Source of the DNA: Thermaerobacter marianensis
GTDB taxonomy: Bacteria; Bacillota; Sulfobacillia; DYIH01; DYIG01
Length of the DNA stretch: 10,183 nt
Reading direction: 5' to 3'
Assembly: GCA_020723725.1 (NCBI GenBank)
Contig: DYIG01000045.1
Span: 1 to 10,183, forward strand
Shown: one piece after another, positions 1 to 6,088 of the stretch
Position numbering within the stretch: position 1 is the first letter of the stretch
Layout: every line of letters starts with the position of its first letter
Translations under genes and position numbers: made by a program
The notes under the pieces: generated by a model
Told to the model about the DNA's origin: nothing
The model's input: only the letters and a program-made list of their open reading frames with translations
The model's database searches: none

Positions 1-287
1 TAAGGGATAAGGGTATAAAGTATTTCGCGCACTTCTTTCAGCCATTCCCAATAATGCTACCCCTGAACATACTTGAAGAATTCATCAGGCCTCTTTCTCT
101 GGCACTCCGTTTATTCGGGAACATTTTCGGTGAGGAGACCATTCTTGCTGTGCTATTGGGACTGGCGCCGTGGTTTATACCCATCCCCATCATGGGTTTG
201 GATGTCTTGTTCGGGTTTTTGCAGGCGTTTATCTTTACAACTCTAACGGCTGCTTATATAGGAGGAGCGATTGCCGAGCACCACTAG
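1..287 (+). CDS. atpB: ATP synthase Fo subunit a, C-terminal part (gene cut by left edge)
   Basis: The reading frame is open from base 3 to the TAG at 285-287, giving the last 94 residues of the membrane stator subunit a. This subunit forms the two ion half-channels beside the c-ring. The family hallmark PLSLALRLFGNIFGEE is present and carries the essential arginine (Arg210 in E. coli), which faces the c-ring carboxylate. The last transmembrane helix (LQAFIFTTLTAAYIGGAIAEHH) keeps the conserved glutamine of the QAFIF motif and the usual His-rich C-terminus. An ATG at 54 lies inside the conserved region and is not the start; the in-frame residues before it (KYFAHFFQPFP) also fit subunit a. atpE follows after 67 bases in the same direction, so the two are surely co-transcribed. 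Identification is secure; the start lies outside the window. Confidence 0.96.
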   Translation, partial: RDKGIKYFAHFFQPFPIMLPLNILEEFIRPLSLALRLFGNIFGEETILAVLLGLAPWFIPIPIMGLDVLFGFLQAFIFTTLTAAYIGGAIAEHH

Positions 288-340
288 CAGTCACTCGCCT
301 ATTGCTGCATAGCCCCACAGCTTTGAAGTAGGAAATGGGA

Positions 341-348
341 AAGGAGGG
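341..348 (+). promoter_or_regulatory. Strong ribosome binding site of atpE
   Basis: AAGGAGGG ends six bases before the ATG at 355. It is the best Shine-Dalgarno match in the ATP synthase part of the window, in contrast to the weaker, structure-prone site of atpF. This fits the need for many c subunits per complex. Confidence 0.8.
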
Positions 349-354
349 AAATCG

Positions 355-570
355 ATGGAATTCTTTGGGATTGCGTTGGCTATCGGTTTACCGGCTTTGG
401 GTGTAGGTATCGGGCAGGGTATGGCCGTATCAGCCGCCCTCGATGGTATCTGGCGTCAGCCAGAAGCGTTGGGCAACCTGCGTAGCGTTATGTTTATTGG
501 TCTTGCCTTCATGGAGGCCCTTGCGATTTACGGACTGCTTATTGCCTTTATGTTGCTCGGTAAAATGTAA
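355..570 (+). CDS. atpE: ATP synthase Fo subunit c (rotor-ring proteolipid)
   Basis: The 71-residue protein is a two-helix hairpin that oligomerises into the ion-driven rotor ring in the membrane. Helix 1 carries the glycine-rich packing motif GVGIGQG (residues 16-22). The polar loop is RQPE (34-37), preceded by an unusual Trp33 where Ala is common. Helix 2 carries the ion-binding Glu54 in FMEALAIYG. Gln21 and Tyr59 match Gln32 and Tyr70 of the Ilyobacter Na+ ring, but the Ser that coordinates Na+ next to the Glu is Ala55. The FMEAL-IYG pattern instead matches cyanobacterial and chloroplast proton rings, so proton coupling is inferred. The ATG has an excellent Shine-Dalgarno (AAGGAGGG, 341-348) six bases upstream, fitting the high copy number of c. 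It lies between atpB and atpF. Confidence 0.97.
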   Translation: MEFFGIALAIGLPALGVGIGQGMAVSAALDGIWRQPEALGNLRSVMFIGLAFMEALAIYGLLIAFMLLGKM

Positions 571-586
571 GACTTGCACATATGCA

Positions 587-614
587 GGGGGGCTGGCGGT
601 TGGCCGAGCCCCCC
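587..614 (+). promoter_or_regulatory. GC-rich intergenic hairpin between atpE and atpF
   Basis: GGGGGGCT (587-594) and AGCCCCCC (607-614) form a perfect 8-bp stem. The 12-base loop can fold further (CGG-TTGG-CCG, 597-606). No run of T follows, and five essential downstream genes depend on read-through, so a full Rho-independent terminator is unlikely. More plausible roles are protecting the 3' end of atpE mRNA after processing, or partly attenuating transcription so that c is made in excess over the other subunits. The stem is directly visible; the role is inferred. Confidence 0.6.
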
Positions 615-616
615 GG

Positions 617-658
617 GATGCTTAACAAAAGTAATAAGATGTTTAACAAAAGTTAAAC
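617..658 (+). repeat. Direct repeat pair, second copy a perfect hairpin
   Basis: GATGCTTAACAAAAGT (617-632) is repeated as GATGTTTAACAAAAGT (638-653) with one difference and a 21-base period, about two helical turns. The second copy is also a perfect inverted repeat, GTTTAAC-AAAA-GTTAAAC (641-658). The tract is much richer in A and T than the flanking genes. It could be a protein-binding site, an RNase cleavage region or a translational enhancer for atpF. The repeats are seen directly; no function can be assigned. Confidence 0.6.
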
Positions 659-672
659 TGAAGTCATTATCT

Positions 673-685
673 AGGGGGGACCCCC
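673..685 (+). promoter_or_regulatory. Self-complementary ribosome binding site of atpF
   Basis: AGGGGGG (673-679) is the only Shine-Dalgarno candidate for the TTG start at 686. It is followed at once by CCCCC (681-685), so G674-677 can pair with C682-685 around a 4-base loop and mask the site. G674-679 could also pair with C609-614 of the upstream hairpin. Together with a TTG start, this should lower initiation of subunit b (two copies per complex) relative to c. Confidence 0.5.
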
Positions 686-1171
686 TTGGAAATTAAGGTC
701 GATCAACTTATTTGGTCTCTAATCAACTTCATTGTCCTGTTCCTGCTGCTGCGGAAGTTCTTCTGGAAGCAGATAATCGGCATTATGGAGAGCCGTGAAA
801 AGGAAATAGCTAACAACCTCGAACACGCGGAAAACGCCCGTGAAGAGGCTGTTCGGATGAAAGAGGAATATGAGCGGACGCTGGCTGAAGCCCAGAGCCG
901 GGCCAATGAGATCATGGCCAAGGCCACCCGTAAGGCTGAGGAAATCGCCAACGAGGTTAGAGAAAAGGCTCAGGCTGAGGCTGCGTCGATACTGCAAAGG
1001 GCGCAGGAAACCATTCAGAGGGAGAAGGAACAGGCCCTGGCTGAATTGCGTGATGAAGTGGCCGACATGGCCTTGCAGGTGGCGGGGAAGGTTCTGGAGC
1101 GCTCGGTGAGTGATGATGATAACGAGCGTCTGGCGCGTAAATTCCTCGCAGAGGTGGGCGAACTCCGGTGA
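686..1171 (+). CDS. atpF: ATP synthase Fo subunit b (peripheral stalk)
   Basis: The 161-residue protein fits the usual b subunit length (about 155-170). One N-terminal transmembrane helix (residues about 8-23, LIWSLINFIVLFLLLR) is followed by FFWKQI and then a long charged coiled coil rich in Glu, Ala, Lys and Arg (about 35-150). The dimer holds the F1 head against rotation by binding delta at the C-terminus. The start is TTG: MEIKVDQLIW aligns with the family N-terminus, and the next in-frame ATG (785) would remove the membrane anchor. The stop TGA (1169-1171) overlaps the GTG start of atpH in a GTGA junction, so translational coupling is likely. Identification is certain from the protein and its place in the operon. 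Confidence 0.96.
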   Translation: MEIKVDQLIWSLINFIVLFLLLRKFFWKQIIGIMESREKEIANNLEHAENAREEAVRMKEEYERTLAEAQSRANEIMAKATRKAEEIANEVREKAQAEAASILQRAQETIQREKEQALAELRDEVADMALQVAGKVLERSVSDDDNERLARKFLAEVGELR

Positions 1172-1725
1172 TTGGTCAGGGGGTCGCTCGCAGATACGCC
1201 AAAGCGTTGTTCGAAATTGGCCGGGACAGCCAAATGCTGGACCAGTTGGAAAAGGACCTGGCCCTCGTAAACCAGACGTTCAGCGAACATAAGGAAGCAA
1301 GGGATGTATTACTCCATCCGTTAATCCCCGTAGAGGACAAGGCAAAGCTGGTTGAGGGGCTCTTTAAGGACAAGGTGGCGCCGGTGGCCCTGGACTTCGT
1401 CAAGATGCTCGTGGAGAAGAAGAGGGAAGGCCACCTCGGTGCAATATTTTCTGAGTTCAGGATCCTGGTGAACAGGGAGAAACGGGTGGTGGAGGTAAAG
1501 GTCTCCGTTGCCCGGCAGCCCAGCCAAGCCCTGCTTGATAGCATCAAAGAGGGTCTTACAAGGGTCGCAGGGAGCAAAGTCGATCTGCGTGTCGATGTGG
1601 ACCCGAAACTCATAGGTGGCATGGTCCTGCGTATGGGTGACCGCCGCATCGATGGCAGTATCCGAAACCGCCTTGAGATGCTTAGAGAGCAGATTCGGGA
1701 AGGCAGGATCAGTGAGAAGAGGTGA
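1168..1725 (+). CDS. atpH: ATP synthase F1 subunit delta (OSCP-like)
   Basis: The 185-residue protein connects the top of the alpha3-beta3 head to the b-subunit stalk. The N-terminal helical domain begins with the conserved RRYAKALFEI (residues 8-17), which docks onto alpha N-termini. The C-terminal part has the family signature DPKLIGGMVLRMGDRRIDGSI, typical of delta/OSCP. The start is GTG at 1168, sharing four bases with the atpF stop; a purine-rich GAGGTGGG (1151-1158) lies nine bases upstream. Length and domain order are normal. The tail (REGRISEKR) is strongly basic. The stop TGA forms part of the atpA ribosome binding site, so coupling continues into atpA. Confidence 0.96.
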   Translation: MIGQGVARRYAKALFEIGRDSQMLDQLEKDLALVNQTFSEHKEARDVLLHPLIPVEDKAKLVEGLFKDKVAPVALDFVKMLVEKKREGHLGAIFSEFRILVNREKRVVEVKVSVARQPSQALLDSIKEGLTRVAGSKVDLRVDVDPKLIGGMVLRMGDRRIDGSIRNRLEMLREQIREGRISEKR

Positions 1726-1731
1726 GTCCTT

Positions 1732-3285
1732 GTGAGCGTCGGATCGGCGGGCGTTAGGCCCGAAGAGGTAAGTTATATCATCAAGCAGCAGATTGAACGG
1801 TTCAAAGGTGAACTGAAGCTCGACGAGGTTGGCAAGGTTATTCAGATTGCCGACGGTGTGGCCCGTGTTTATGGGCTGGAGTCCGTAATGGCCAGCGAAT
1901 TGGTTCAGTTTGCAAACGGCGTCTATGGAATGGCCTTTAACCTGGAAGCTGATAACGTCGGTGTCATCATCATGGGACCGTTTACCGGAATCAAGGAAGG
2001 AGACGAAGTGCGGCGGACTGGCCGTATCATGGAGGTTCCCGTTGGTGAGGAACTGCTCGGCCGGGTGGTCAACCCACTTGGCCAGCCCATAGATGGCAAG
2101 GGGCCGATCAATGCCACCAAGTTTAGGCCCATCGAAATGATTGCCCCGGGCGTAATTAAGCGTAAATCGGTTAGCGTGCCGCTGCAGACCGGGATCAAGG
2201 CCATCGATTCCATGATCCCGATCGGTCGCGGGCAGCGCGAGCTGATAATCGGCGACAGGCAGACCGGTAAAACGTCCATCGCGGTGGACACCATCATCAA
2301 CCAGAAGGGGCAGGGCGTCATTTGTGTCTATGTCGCCATCGGTCAGAAGGCTTCCACCGTGGCTGGTATAGTGGATACGCTGGAGAAGGCGGGCGCGATG
2401 GAGTACACTATCGTGGTATCGGCCACCGCCAGCCAGCCGGCCCCGCTGCTTTACATCGCTCCCTACTCGGGTTGCGCCATGGGTGAGTACTTCATGTACG
2501 ACCAGGGCAAAGATGTGCTTTGCATATATGATGACCTGTCCAAACAGGCCTGGGCTTATCGTGAGTTATCACTGCTCCTGAGGAGGCCGCCGGGACGTGA
2601 GGCCTACCCGGGTGACGTATTCTACCTGCATTCACGCCTTTTGGAGCGTGCCGCTCGTTTGCATGAAAACTACGGAGGGGGTTCCCTGACGGCGCTTCCC
2701 TTCATCGAGACCCAGGCAGGTGACGTCAGCGCCTATATCCCGACGAACGTAATTTCCATCACCGACGGTCAGATCTTCCTTGTGTCGGACCTGTTCTATG
2801 CAGGTATCCGCCCAGCCGTTGACGTTGGCATCTCGGTCTCCCGTGTAGGTGGCGCGGCCCAAATCAAGGCGATGAAGCAGGTCGCCGGACGCTTGCGTCT
2901 CGACCTGGCGCAGTACCGCGAACTGGAGGCGTTCGCCCAGTTTGGTGGCGACCTGGATAAGGCCACACAGGCCAGGTTGGCCCGAGGCCAGAGAATGGTG
3001 GAGTTGCTCAAACAGGGTGAGCGCGATCCTTACCCTGTCGAGGAGCAGGTCGCCATTATTTATACCGGAGTAAACGGGTTCCTGGATGACATTCCCGTGG
3101 AAAAGGTGCGGGATTTCGAGGTTGGCTTCCTGTCGTTCCTGAGGGATAACCGACGCGAGGTGCTTGACGGTATTCGCGAGAAGAAGGCTCTGGATGACGG
3201 TATCATCAAAGCCTTGAACAGCGCGATTGAGGCGTTCAAACAGGAGTTCACCGGGCGTCATCTCAAGTTTGAGCAGGCGTCTTAG
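1732..3285 (+). CDS. atpA: ATP synthase F1 subunit alpha
   Basis: The 517-residue protein is the non-catalytic nucleotide-binding subunit of the F1 hexamer. An N-terminal beta-barrel domain (about 30-100) precedes the RecA-like domain with Walker A GDRQTGKT (174-181), Walker B LCIYDD (Asp267) and the arginine finger Arg371 in SVSRVGGAAQ, which reaches into the catalytic site of beta. PGREAYPGDVFYLHSRLLERAA and the ETQAGDVSAYIPTNVISITDGQ region are the usual alpha signatures. The start is GTG, with AGGTGA (1720-1725) six bases upstream. The N-terminus carries about five extra residues before the conserved RPEEVSYIIKQQI. Small oddities are Trp274 where most alphas have a small residue (KQAWAYRE), and VSD in place of the common ESD/ETD in FLVSDLFYAG. 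Function is not in doubt. Confidence 0.98.
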   Translation: MSVGSAGVRPEEVSYIIKQQIERFKGELKLDEVGKVIQIADGVARVYGLESVMASELVQFANGVYGMAFNLEADNVGVIIMGPFTGIKEGDEVRRTGRIMEVPVGEELLGRVVNPLGQPIDGKGPINATKFRPIEMIAPGVIKRKSVSVPLQTGIKAIDSMIPIGRGQRELIIGDRQTGKTSIAVDTIINQKGQGVICVYVAIGQKASTVAGIVDTLEKAGAMEYTIVVSATASQPAPLLYIAPYSGCAMGEYFMYDQGKDVLCIYDDLSKQAWAYRELSLLLRRPPGREAYPGDVFYLHSRLLERAARLHENYGGGSLTALPFIETQAGDVSAYIPTNVISITDGQIFLVSDLFYAGIRPAVDVGISVSRVGGAAQIKAMKQVAGRLRLDLAQYRELEAFAQFGGDLDKATQARLARGQRMVELLKQGERDPYPVEEQVAIIYTGVNGFLDDIPVEKVRDFEVGFLSFLRDNRREVLDGIREKKALDDGIIKALNSAIEAFKQEFTGRHLKFEQAS

Positions 3286-3300
3286 GGGTTGGTGATTTAA

Positions 3301-4167
3301 ATGGCCAGCGCCAGGGATATTAAACGGAGGATTCGCTCCGTACAGAACTCAAAGAAAATAACCAAGGCTATGGAGATGGTGTCCGCGGCGAAACTGCGCA
3401 AATCGCAGGAACGGACTGTTGCCGCACGCCCGTATGCCCAGCGTCTGGCGGAAGCCCTGCGTGAAGTGGCTGCTCATCAGGGGGATGACGTAACTCATCC
3501 CCTGCTGGCCAAGGCGCGTACAGGCCGGACGGTCTATTGCGTTATTACGGCCGATCGCGGGCTTGCTGGTCCATATAACGGCAACATCATCCGGCTTATG
3601 AATGGGATTCTCAGGGAAGCAGATGAACCCATCGGACTGGTCGTTGTGGGGCGCAAAGGCAACGATTTCTTCAAACGCCGTGGGGCGGATATCATCGGGA
3701 GCTTTCTCAACCTGGGTGAAGAGGCGCGATTCAGTAATGCTGAGGAGATTGCCGAGGCTTTAATGGGGCTTTTTGTCGAGGGCAAGGCCAAAGAGGTCAA
3801 GCTCGTCTACACGGAATTCGTCTCCGCGGTGTCCTTGCGTCCAAAGGTTCTGGATCTGTTGCCGGTTGCGCCCCAGGGCGGCTCCGGTGAGTCGGGCGGT
3901 GTAAACCGTTCATATATTCATATTCCTTCTGCCAAAAGGATAATTGAGGAGCTTCTTCCCAAGCTTGTAAAGAATCAAGTCTATCAGGCCCTGCTCGAAT
4001 CGAAGGCCAGCGAGCATGCAGCGCGTATGACGGCCATGCGTTCGGCTTCAGATAATGCGCAGGGCTTGATTGAGGACCTGACCTTGCAGTACAACCGGGC
4101 GCGTCAGGCCGGTATCACAACCGAAATTCTCGAGGTTGTGGGCGGCGCCGCGGCCCTGAATGGTTAA
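3301..4167 (+). CDS. atpG: ATP synthase F1 subunit gamma (central rotor shaft)
   Basis: The 288-residue protein forms the asymmetric shaft that transmits c-ring rotation to the catalytic sites. The N-terminal helix begins with RDIKRRIRSVQNSKKITKAM and continues MVSAAKLRK, a gamma signature. The Rossmann-like middle contains ADRGLAGPYNGNIIR. The C-terminal helix (SASDNAQGLIEDLTLQYNRARQAGITTEILEVVGGA) inserts into the alpha3-beta3 cavity and is fully conserved in character. The start is ATG at 3301, 15 bases after the atpA stop; the Shine-Dalgarno is only a loose G-rich match (AGGGGTTGGTGA). No chloroplast-type cysteine regulatory insert is seen, and length is typical. Confidence 0.97.
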   Translation: MASARDIKRRIRSVQNSKKITKAMEMVSAAKLRKSQERTVAARPYAQRLAEALREVAAHQGDDVTHPLLAKARTGRTVYCVITADRGLAGPYNGNIIRLMNGILREADEPIGLVVVGRKGNDFFKRRGADIIGSFLNLGEEARFSNAEEIAEALMGLFVEGKAKEVKLVYTEFVSAVSLRPKVLDLLPVAPQGGSGESGGVNRSYIHIPSAKRIIEELLPKLVKNQVYQALLESKASEHAARMTAMRSASDNAQGLIEDLTLQYNRARQAGITTEILEVVGGAAALNG

Positions 4168-4179
4168 GGGGGATTAATC

Positions 4180-5598
4180 GTGGCAAATGTAGGGCGAATT
4201 ACACAGGTAATCGGCCCGGTGGTAGACCTGGAGTTTCCAACGGGCGAGCTTCCGGCCATTTATAACGCCATCCACATCAAGAGGAAGGAACAGGATGGCA
4301 CCGATGGTGTTCTCACACTGGAGGTTGCACAGCACCTTGGGGATAAGGTGGTACGTTGTGTAGCCATGTCCAGCACCGACGGTTTGCAGAGGGGCATGCC
4401 CGGCGAAGACACCGGCAGACCTATTTCAGTGCCGGTTGGCCGCGCCGCCCTGGGCCGCATGTTCAATGTCCTTGGTGAACCAATCGACGAAATGGGGCCG
4501 ATTGAAACCGAGGAGAGGTGGCCCATTCACAAGGAGGCCCCGGACGTTGCCGATGTCACACCTGCGACGGTTATGCTCGAGACCGGGATCAAGGTTATCG
4601 ACCTCCTGGAGCCCTACGCCAAGGGTGGTAAGGTAGGCCTGTTCGGCGGCGCCGGTGTAGGCAAGACGGTTGTTATTCTGGAGCTTATTCACAACATCGC
4701 CATGAAACACGGTGGTTTCTCCGTATTTGCCGGGGTAGGGGAGCGTACCCGTGAAGGCAACGACCTTTACCACGAGCTCAAGGATTCCGGCGTTCTCGAC
4801 AAGACGGCGCTGGTGTTCGGCCAGATGAACGAGCCGCCGGGCGCCCGTCTGCGGGTAGCGCTCACCGGTCTGACGGTGGCTGAGTACTTCCGTGAGGTTG
4901 AGGGGCAGGACCTCTTGCTTTTTGTGGATAATATCTTCCGCTTCACTCAGGCCGGGTCCGAGGTGTCCGCACTTCTCGGGCGCATGCCTTCTGCGGCAGG
5001 TTATCAGCCGACTCTGGCCACCGAGATGGGCAACCTTCAGGAGAGGATCACCACCACGAGAAAGGGTTCCATCACGTCTGTTCAGGCTGTGTACGTGCCT
5101 GCTGACGACTACACCGACCCGGCGCCGGTTACCACCTTTGCTCACCTTGATGCCACGACCCGTCTGGAAAGGTCGATCGCGGAAAAGGGTATTTATCCTG
5201 CGGTAGACCCGCTGGCATCGACATCCCGTATCCTCGACCCGAGCGTTGTGGGCAAGGAACACTACATGGTGGCGCGCGGTGTGCAGCAAGTGTTGCAGCG
5301 GTATAAGGAACTGCAGGACATCATCGCCATCCTCGGCATGGACGAACTCTCTGAGGATGACAAGCTAACCGTGGCACGTGCCCGTAAGATTGAGCGGTTC
5401 CTGTCACAGCCGTTCCATGTAGCCGAGGTCTTTACTGGAACCCCGGGGAAGTTTGTTACGGTCAAGGATACCATCCGCGGGTTCAAAGAGATCCTGGAAG
5501 GCAAGCACGACGAGCTGCCTGAGGATGCCTTCTACATGGTGGGGACCATTGAAGAGGCAATTGAGAAGGGCCAGAAAATCCTCGCTGCGGCACGCTAA
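4180..5598 (+). CDS. atpD: ATP synthase F1 subunit beta (catalytic)
   Basis: The 472-residue protein is the catalytic subunit that makes ATP from ADP and phosphate. It has Walker A GGAGVGKT (156-163, Lys162), the catalytic glutamate Glu188 in GERTREGNDLY, Walker B LLLFVDN (Asp250), the ALLGRMPSAAGYQPTLATEM signature and the DELSEED-type loop, here DELSEDD (388-394). The start is GTG at 4180 with AAGGGGGA (4166-4173) upstream, and MANVGRITQVIGPVVDLEF matches the family N-terminus. Length and all catalytic residues are normal. It lies 12 bases after atpG and 27 bases before atpC, clearly in one transcription unit. A long minus-strand frame opposite this gene is a codon-bias shadow. Confidence 0.98.
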   Translation: MANVGRITQVIGPVVDLEFPTGELPAIYNAIHIKRKEQDGTDGVLTLEVAQHLGDKVVRCVAMSSTDGLQRGMPGEDTGRPISVPVGRAALGRMFNVLGEPIDEMGPIETEERWPIHKEAPDVADVTPATVMLETGIKVIDLLEPYAKGGKVGLFGGAGVGKTVVILELIHNIAMKHGGFSVFAGVGERTREGNDLYHELKDSGVLDKTALVFGQMNEPPGARLRVALTGLTVAEYFREVEGQDLLLFVDNIFRFTQAGSEVSALLGRMPSAAGYQPTLATEMGNLQERITTTRKGSITSVQAVYVPADDYTDPAPVTTFAHLDATTRLERSIAEKGIYPAVDPLASTSRILDPSVVGKEHYMVARGVQQVLQRYKELQDIIAILGMDELSEDDKLTVARARKIERFLSQPFHVAEVFTGTPGKFVTVKDTIRGFKEILEGKHDELPEDAFYMVGTIEEAIEKGQKILAAAR

Positions 5599-5625
5599 AC
5601 GTAGCGCGGTCCGTGAGGTGGCGTA

Positions 5626-6030
5626 ATGGGTAAGGAAATTCAATTGGAGGTTGTAACTCCAGAACGCAGTGTGCTAAAGGCTACGGCTGATTACGTCTCG
5701 GTTCCGACCGTTGATGGCGATTATGGCATCCTGGGCGACCATGCCCCTATGGTGGGTCTCATGAAGGCCGGTGTGTTGCATTATCGCAGTGGGGGCAAGG
5801 TTGAGGTCCTGGCAGTTGCCGGTGGGTTCTTTGAGGTCATGGATAACCGCATGCTCGTGTTGGGCGATGAGGCTGAACTGCCCGGCGAGGTTGATGTGGC
5901 GGCAGCCATGGAGGAGCAAAAACGTGCCAGGGAGATTATTGAAGCTGGCGGTGATCAGGAGACCGTTGCCCGGGCAAGGCAGGCACTGGAGAAGGCAATG
6001 ACACGTTTGAAAATAGCCGGCAAGGCCTGA
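5626..6030 (+). CDS. atpC: ATP synthase F1 subunit epsilon
   Basis: The 134-residue protein links gamma to the c-ring and can brake ATP hydrolysis. The N-terminal beta-sandwich (about 1-85) has the family motifs VVTPE, VPTVDGDYGILGDHAPMVG and VAGGFFEV. A C-terminal two-helix hairpin follows (about 90-132). Aligned to the Bacillus PS3 epsilon, Glu84, Asp90, Arg100 and Arg127 match its ATP-contacting residues Glu83, Asp89, Arg99 and Arg126, but PS3 Arg92 is Ala93 here and PS3 Arg122 is Lys123. ATP sensing is therefore probably weak. The start is ATG with GTGAGGTGG (5613-5621) upstream. This is the last ATP synthase gene; the ywzB and ywmB genes that follow it in B. subtilis are absent. Confidence 0.96.
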   Translation: MGKEIQLEVVTPERSVLKATADYVSVPTVDGDYGILGDHAPMVGLMKAGVLHYRSGGKVEVLAVAGGFFEVMDNRMLVLGDEAELPGEVDVAAAMEEQKRAREIIEAGGDQETVARARQALEKAMTRLKIAGKA

Positions 6031-6039
6031 AACGAATAA

Positions 6040-6086
6040 CGGCGCCCGTACCCTGGAATATTCAAGGTAGGACACTGGGGGCGCCG
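6040..6086 (+). promoter_or_regulatory. Inverted repeat enclosing the murA ribosome binding site
   Basis: CGGCGCCC (6040-6047) and GGGCGCCG (6079-6086) form a perfect 8-bp all-GC stem just before the murA start codon. The right arm overlaps the only Shine-Dalgarno candidate (GGGGG, 6077-6081). Inside, TACC (6049-6052) and GGTA (6066-6069) with GAA/TTC (6056-6058, 6061-6063) can form a second, imperfect stem. No T-run follows, so this does not look like a Rho-independent terminator for the atp operon. A translational switch or a coupling device is a reasonable inference. The pairing is seen; the role is not proven. Confidence 0.5.
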
Positions 6087-6088
6087 GT

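Noticed and set aside
587..614. Rho-independent terminator after atpE
   Set aside because: The stem is strong but no T-run follows, and five required downstream subunit genes lie beyond it.
443..625. Frame-shifted + strand frame inside atpE running into the hairpin
   Set aside because: It overlaps the c subunit in another frame and has no ribosome binding site; the encoded peptide is not recognisable.
2632..3261. Open minus-strand frame of 209 codons opposite atpA
   Set aside because: No domain, no ribosome binding site noted, and fully covered by an unquestionable gene.
4426..5289. Open minus-strand frame of 287 codons opposite atpD
   Set aside because: It lies wholly over the conserved beta subunit, shows no recognisable domain and is expected from codon bias in a GC-rich gene.
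6007..6039. Sigma-A promoter for murA starting with TTGAAA at 6007
   Set aside because: No acceptable -10 hexamer lies 16-18 bases downstream.
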